64,000 nt of DNA. Origin: Sipunculus nudus (lineage: Eukaryota > Annelida > Sipuncula > Golfingiida > Sipunculidae). Position 1 is the first letter of the stretch. Each line of letters starts with the position of its first letter. Below the pieces are notes generated by a model that searched no databases, had not been told where the DNA came from, and saw nothing but the letters and a program-made list of their open reading frames with translations. Shown here piece by piece: positions 62,812 through 64,000 of the stretch. Location: contig CM049319.1 in NCBI GenBank assembly GCA_026874595.1, positions 12,551,601 to 12,615,600 of the forward strand, written 5' to 3'. A program made the translations under genes and the position numbers.

Positions 62812-63600
62812 AATGCGTCAGTCCAAATATAGAAAAGAGGGGTGGAGGGTGGCCTATCAATGGGTCAGTCCAAATAAAGATAAAAGGGTGGCACGTCTGA
62901 GGACTAACAAGCCGATGCGGGAACAGTCGTCTTCGGTTAAATTATGATAAACACAGGCATCCGTTGCGGCCATAGGGGAGGTTAATATGTACGTTTACCT
63001 GTTATTTTTTTGCTGTGCTTATATTCAGGCTGATGTTTGGATTTGTTCTACCAAATGATTACCCGAGTGAGTTATGTCTGCATTTATAGAAATAGGTATC
63101 TACACATACGCCAGGTTAAAAAAGCTTTGCATACATAAAGTTAGTGCTATGGAGGCTCTGGCACTGCAGTCCGAACAAAACCACAGTTCTTGAGGGTTTG
63201 TGATAAATGGGGTTTTTAACCTCGATATAAATGCATGTATTTATCTATGATACATCATGCATGCATATATTTCATTGCCGCACCATATAATGACCGTATG
63301 ATACATGTAGAATAACAGAAGAAGACCTTCATTGTACTTGATTAACGAGACCGTGCAGCGTGACGTTTATTTGTGTTTTTTTTCCAGGCGATATTTGCTA
63401 AGGAGGTCTTCCTTAGAAGCCAAACATATACGCCACTGATTTATAAAAAAAGGTGTAGTGTACTTGATGGCACACACGTTATATTGACAGTTCTTGAGGG
63501 TTTGTGATAAATGGGGTTTTTAACCTCGATATAAATGCATACATTATATTGACTTTGCATTGTAACTAAGGATATGTAGTGACACTCCGATAAACACATA

Positions 63601-63644
<44 letters not shown>

Positions 63645-63745
63645 AAGTATAGTTTTATGACTGAGCGTGTATGCGAAGCAGTTTGCAACCTCGCTTGAAC
63701 TGAAGGTTTATATCCTCTTTGTATAGAATTTTCCGTTCCAGCATC
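62812..63745 (+). promoter_or_regulatory. Family 2 upstream region, copy 5
   Basis: All core blocks are present. (AT)n lies at 63603-63642. A 54-bp segment (ACAGTTCTTGAGGGTTTGTG to ATGCAT) at 63183-63236 is repeated exactly at 63487-63540. Confidence 0.5.
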
Positions 63746-63782
63746 ATGGACTCAAAGATTTTCAGCATTCTCCTTGTGGTTG
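63746..63782 (+). CDS. Family 2 signal-peptide exon, copy 5
   Basis: Encodes MDSKIFSILLVV with a GTGAGC donor, identical in protein to copy 2. The following intron also matches copy 2 closely (63783-64000 against 46915-47130). A mucin-like exon 2 is expected about 400 bp beyond the window edge. Confidence 0.5.
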
Positions 63783-64000
63783 GTGAGCATCATTATTATA
63801 AGGCTTAGCTTGTTAAAATTCCAAGGTTTTGTAATAACGGTCACCTACTGAATTTATTCAACAGTATATAAGTGGTCGTAGATGCACACCCATGCAAAAT
63901 GTTAACTATTGCAATGATAAGTATACCTAATATTTTACTTCTGTTAATGTAAAAATATTAATGTAATTATATCAATGTAATATAAAAACAGAATTCATAT

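Overview
The window is intergenic-rich, AT-rich eukaryotic DNA. It has spliced small genes, TATA-box promoters, long (AT)n and trinucleotide microsatellites, several APE-type non-LTR retrotransposons (LINEs) and non-autonomous DNA transposons. A repeat ending in a GGAAGGAC-type minisatellite (57.7-58.5 kb) and the LINE types suggest an invertebrate, probably a mollusc or other lophotrochozoan. The species is inference only.

Left part (1-34.95 kb). This is a four-copy tandem array (units A, B, C, D) around one small two-exon gene, called here family 1, which I do not recognise. Each unit starts with a LINE1 3' end. Then come a 1414-bp TIR element flanked by TAA (absent from unit D), a conserved TATA promoter, the gene encoding 89 aa, and a 3' UTR with a conserved AATAAA. 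Units A and D continue into a decayed promoter copy and an RT fragment. Units B and C continue into a long, broken LINE1 split by a complete nested LINE2. Units B (5447-18204) and C (18205-30961) are almost identical 12.76-kb tandem copies. The units are mosaics: the gene groups as A+D and B+C, but the LINE 3' end groups as A+B and C+D.

Right part (35-64 kb). A second tandem family (family 2) consists of five copies of an upstream region plus a signal-peptide first exon starting MDSK or MNSK (36666, 46878, 60436, 61681, 63746). Only the second copy has recognisable downstream exons. Together they predict a secreted mucin-like Pro/Thr/Ala-rich protein of 68 aa (stop in exon 2) or 90 aa (three exons, hydrophobic C-terminus). 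Individual paralogs were hit by different elements: LINE3 in the intron of copy 1, a CACTA-like element upstream of copy 2, and an inverted LINE fragment upstream of copy 3.

Between these, on the minus strand at 52.7-54.2 kb, lies a diverged fifth family 1 gene (E). Its frame, intron position, promoter and poly(A) signal are all kept. A promoter-only fossil (F) follows at 55.9 kb. Comparing A with E codon by codon gives no indels and more silent than replacement codon changes. That is the main evidence that family 1 is a real gene under purifying selection.

No rRNA, tRNA or CRISPR was seen. The window looks like a young, recombining array of small inducible or secreted-type genes embedded in retrotransposons.
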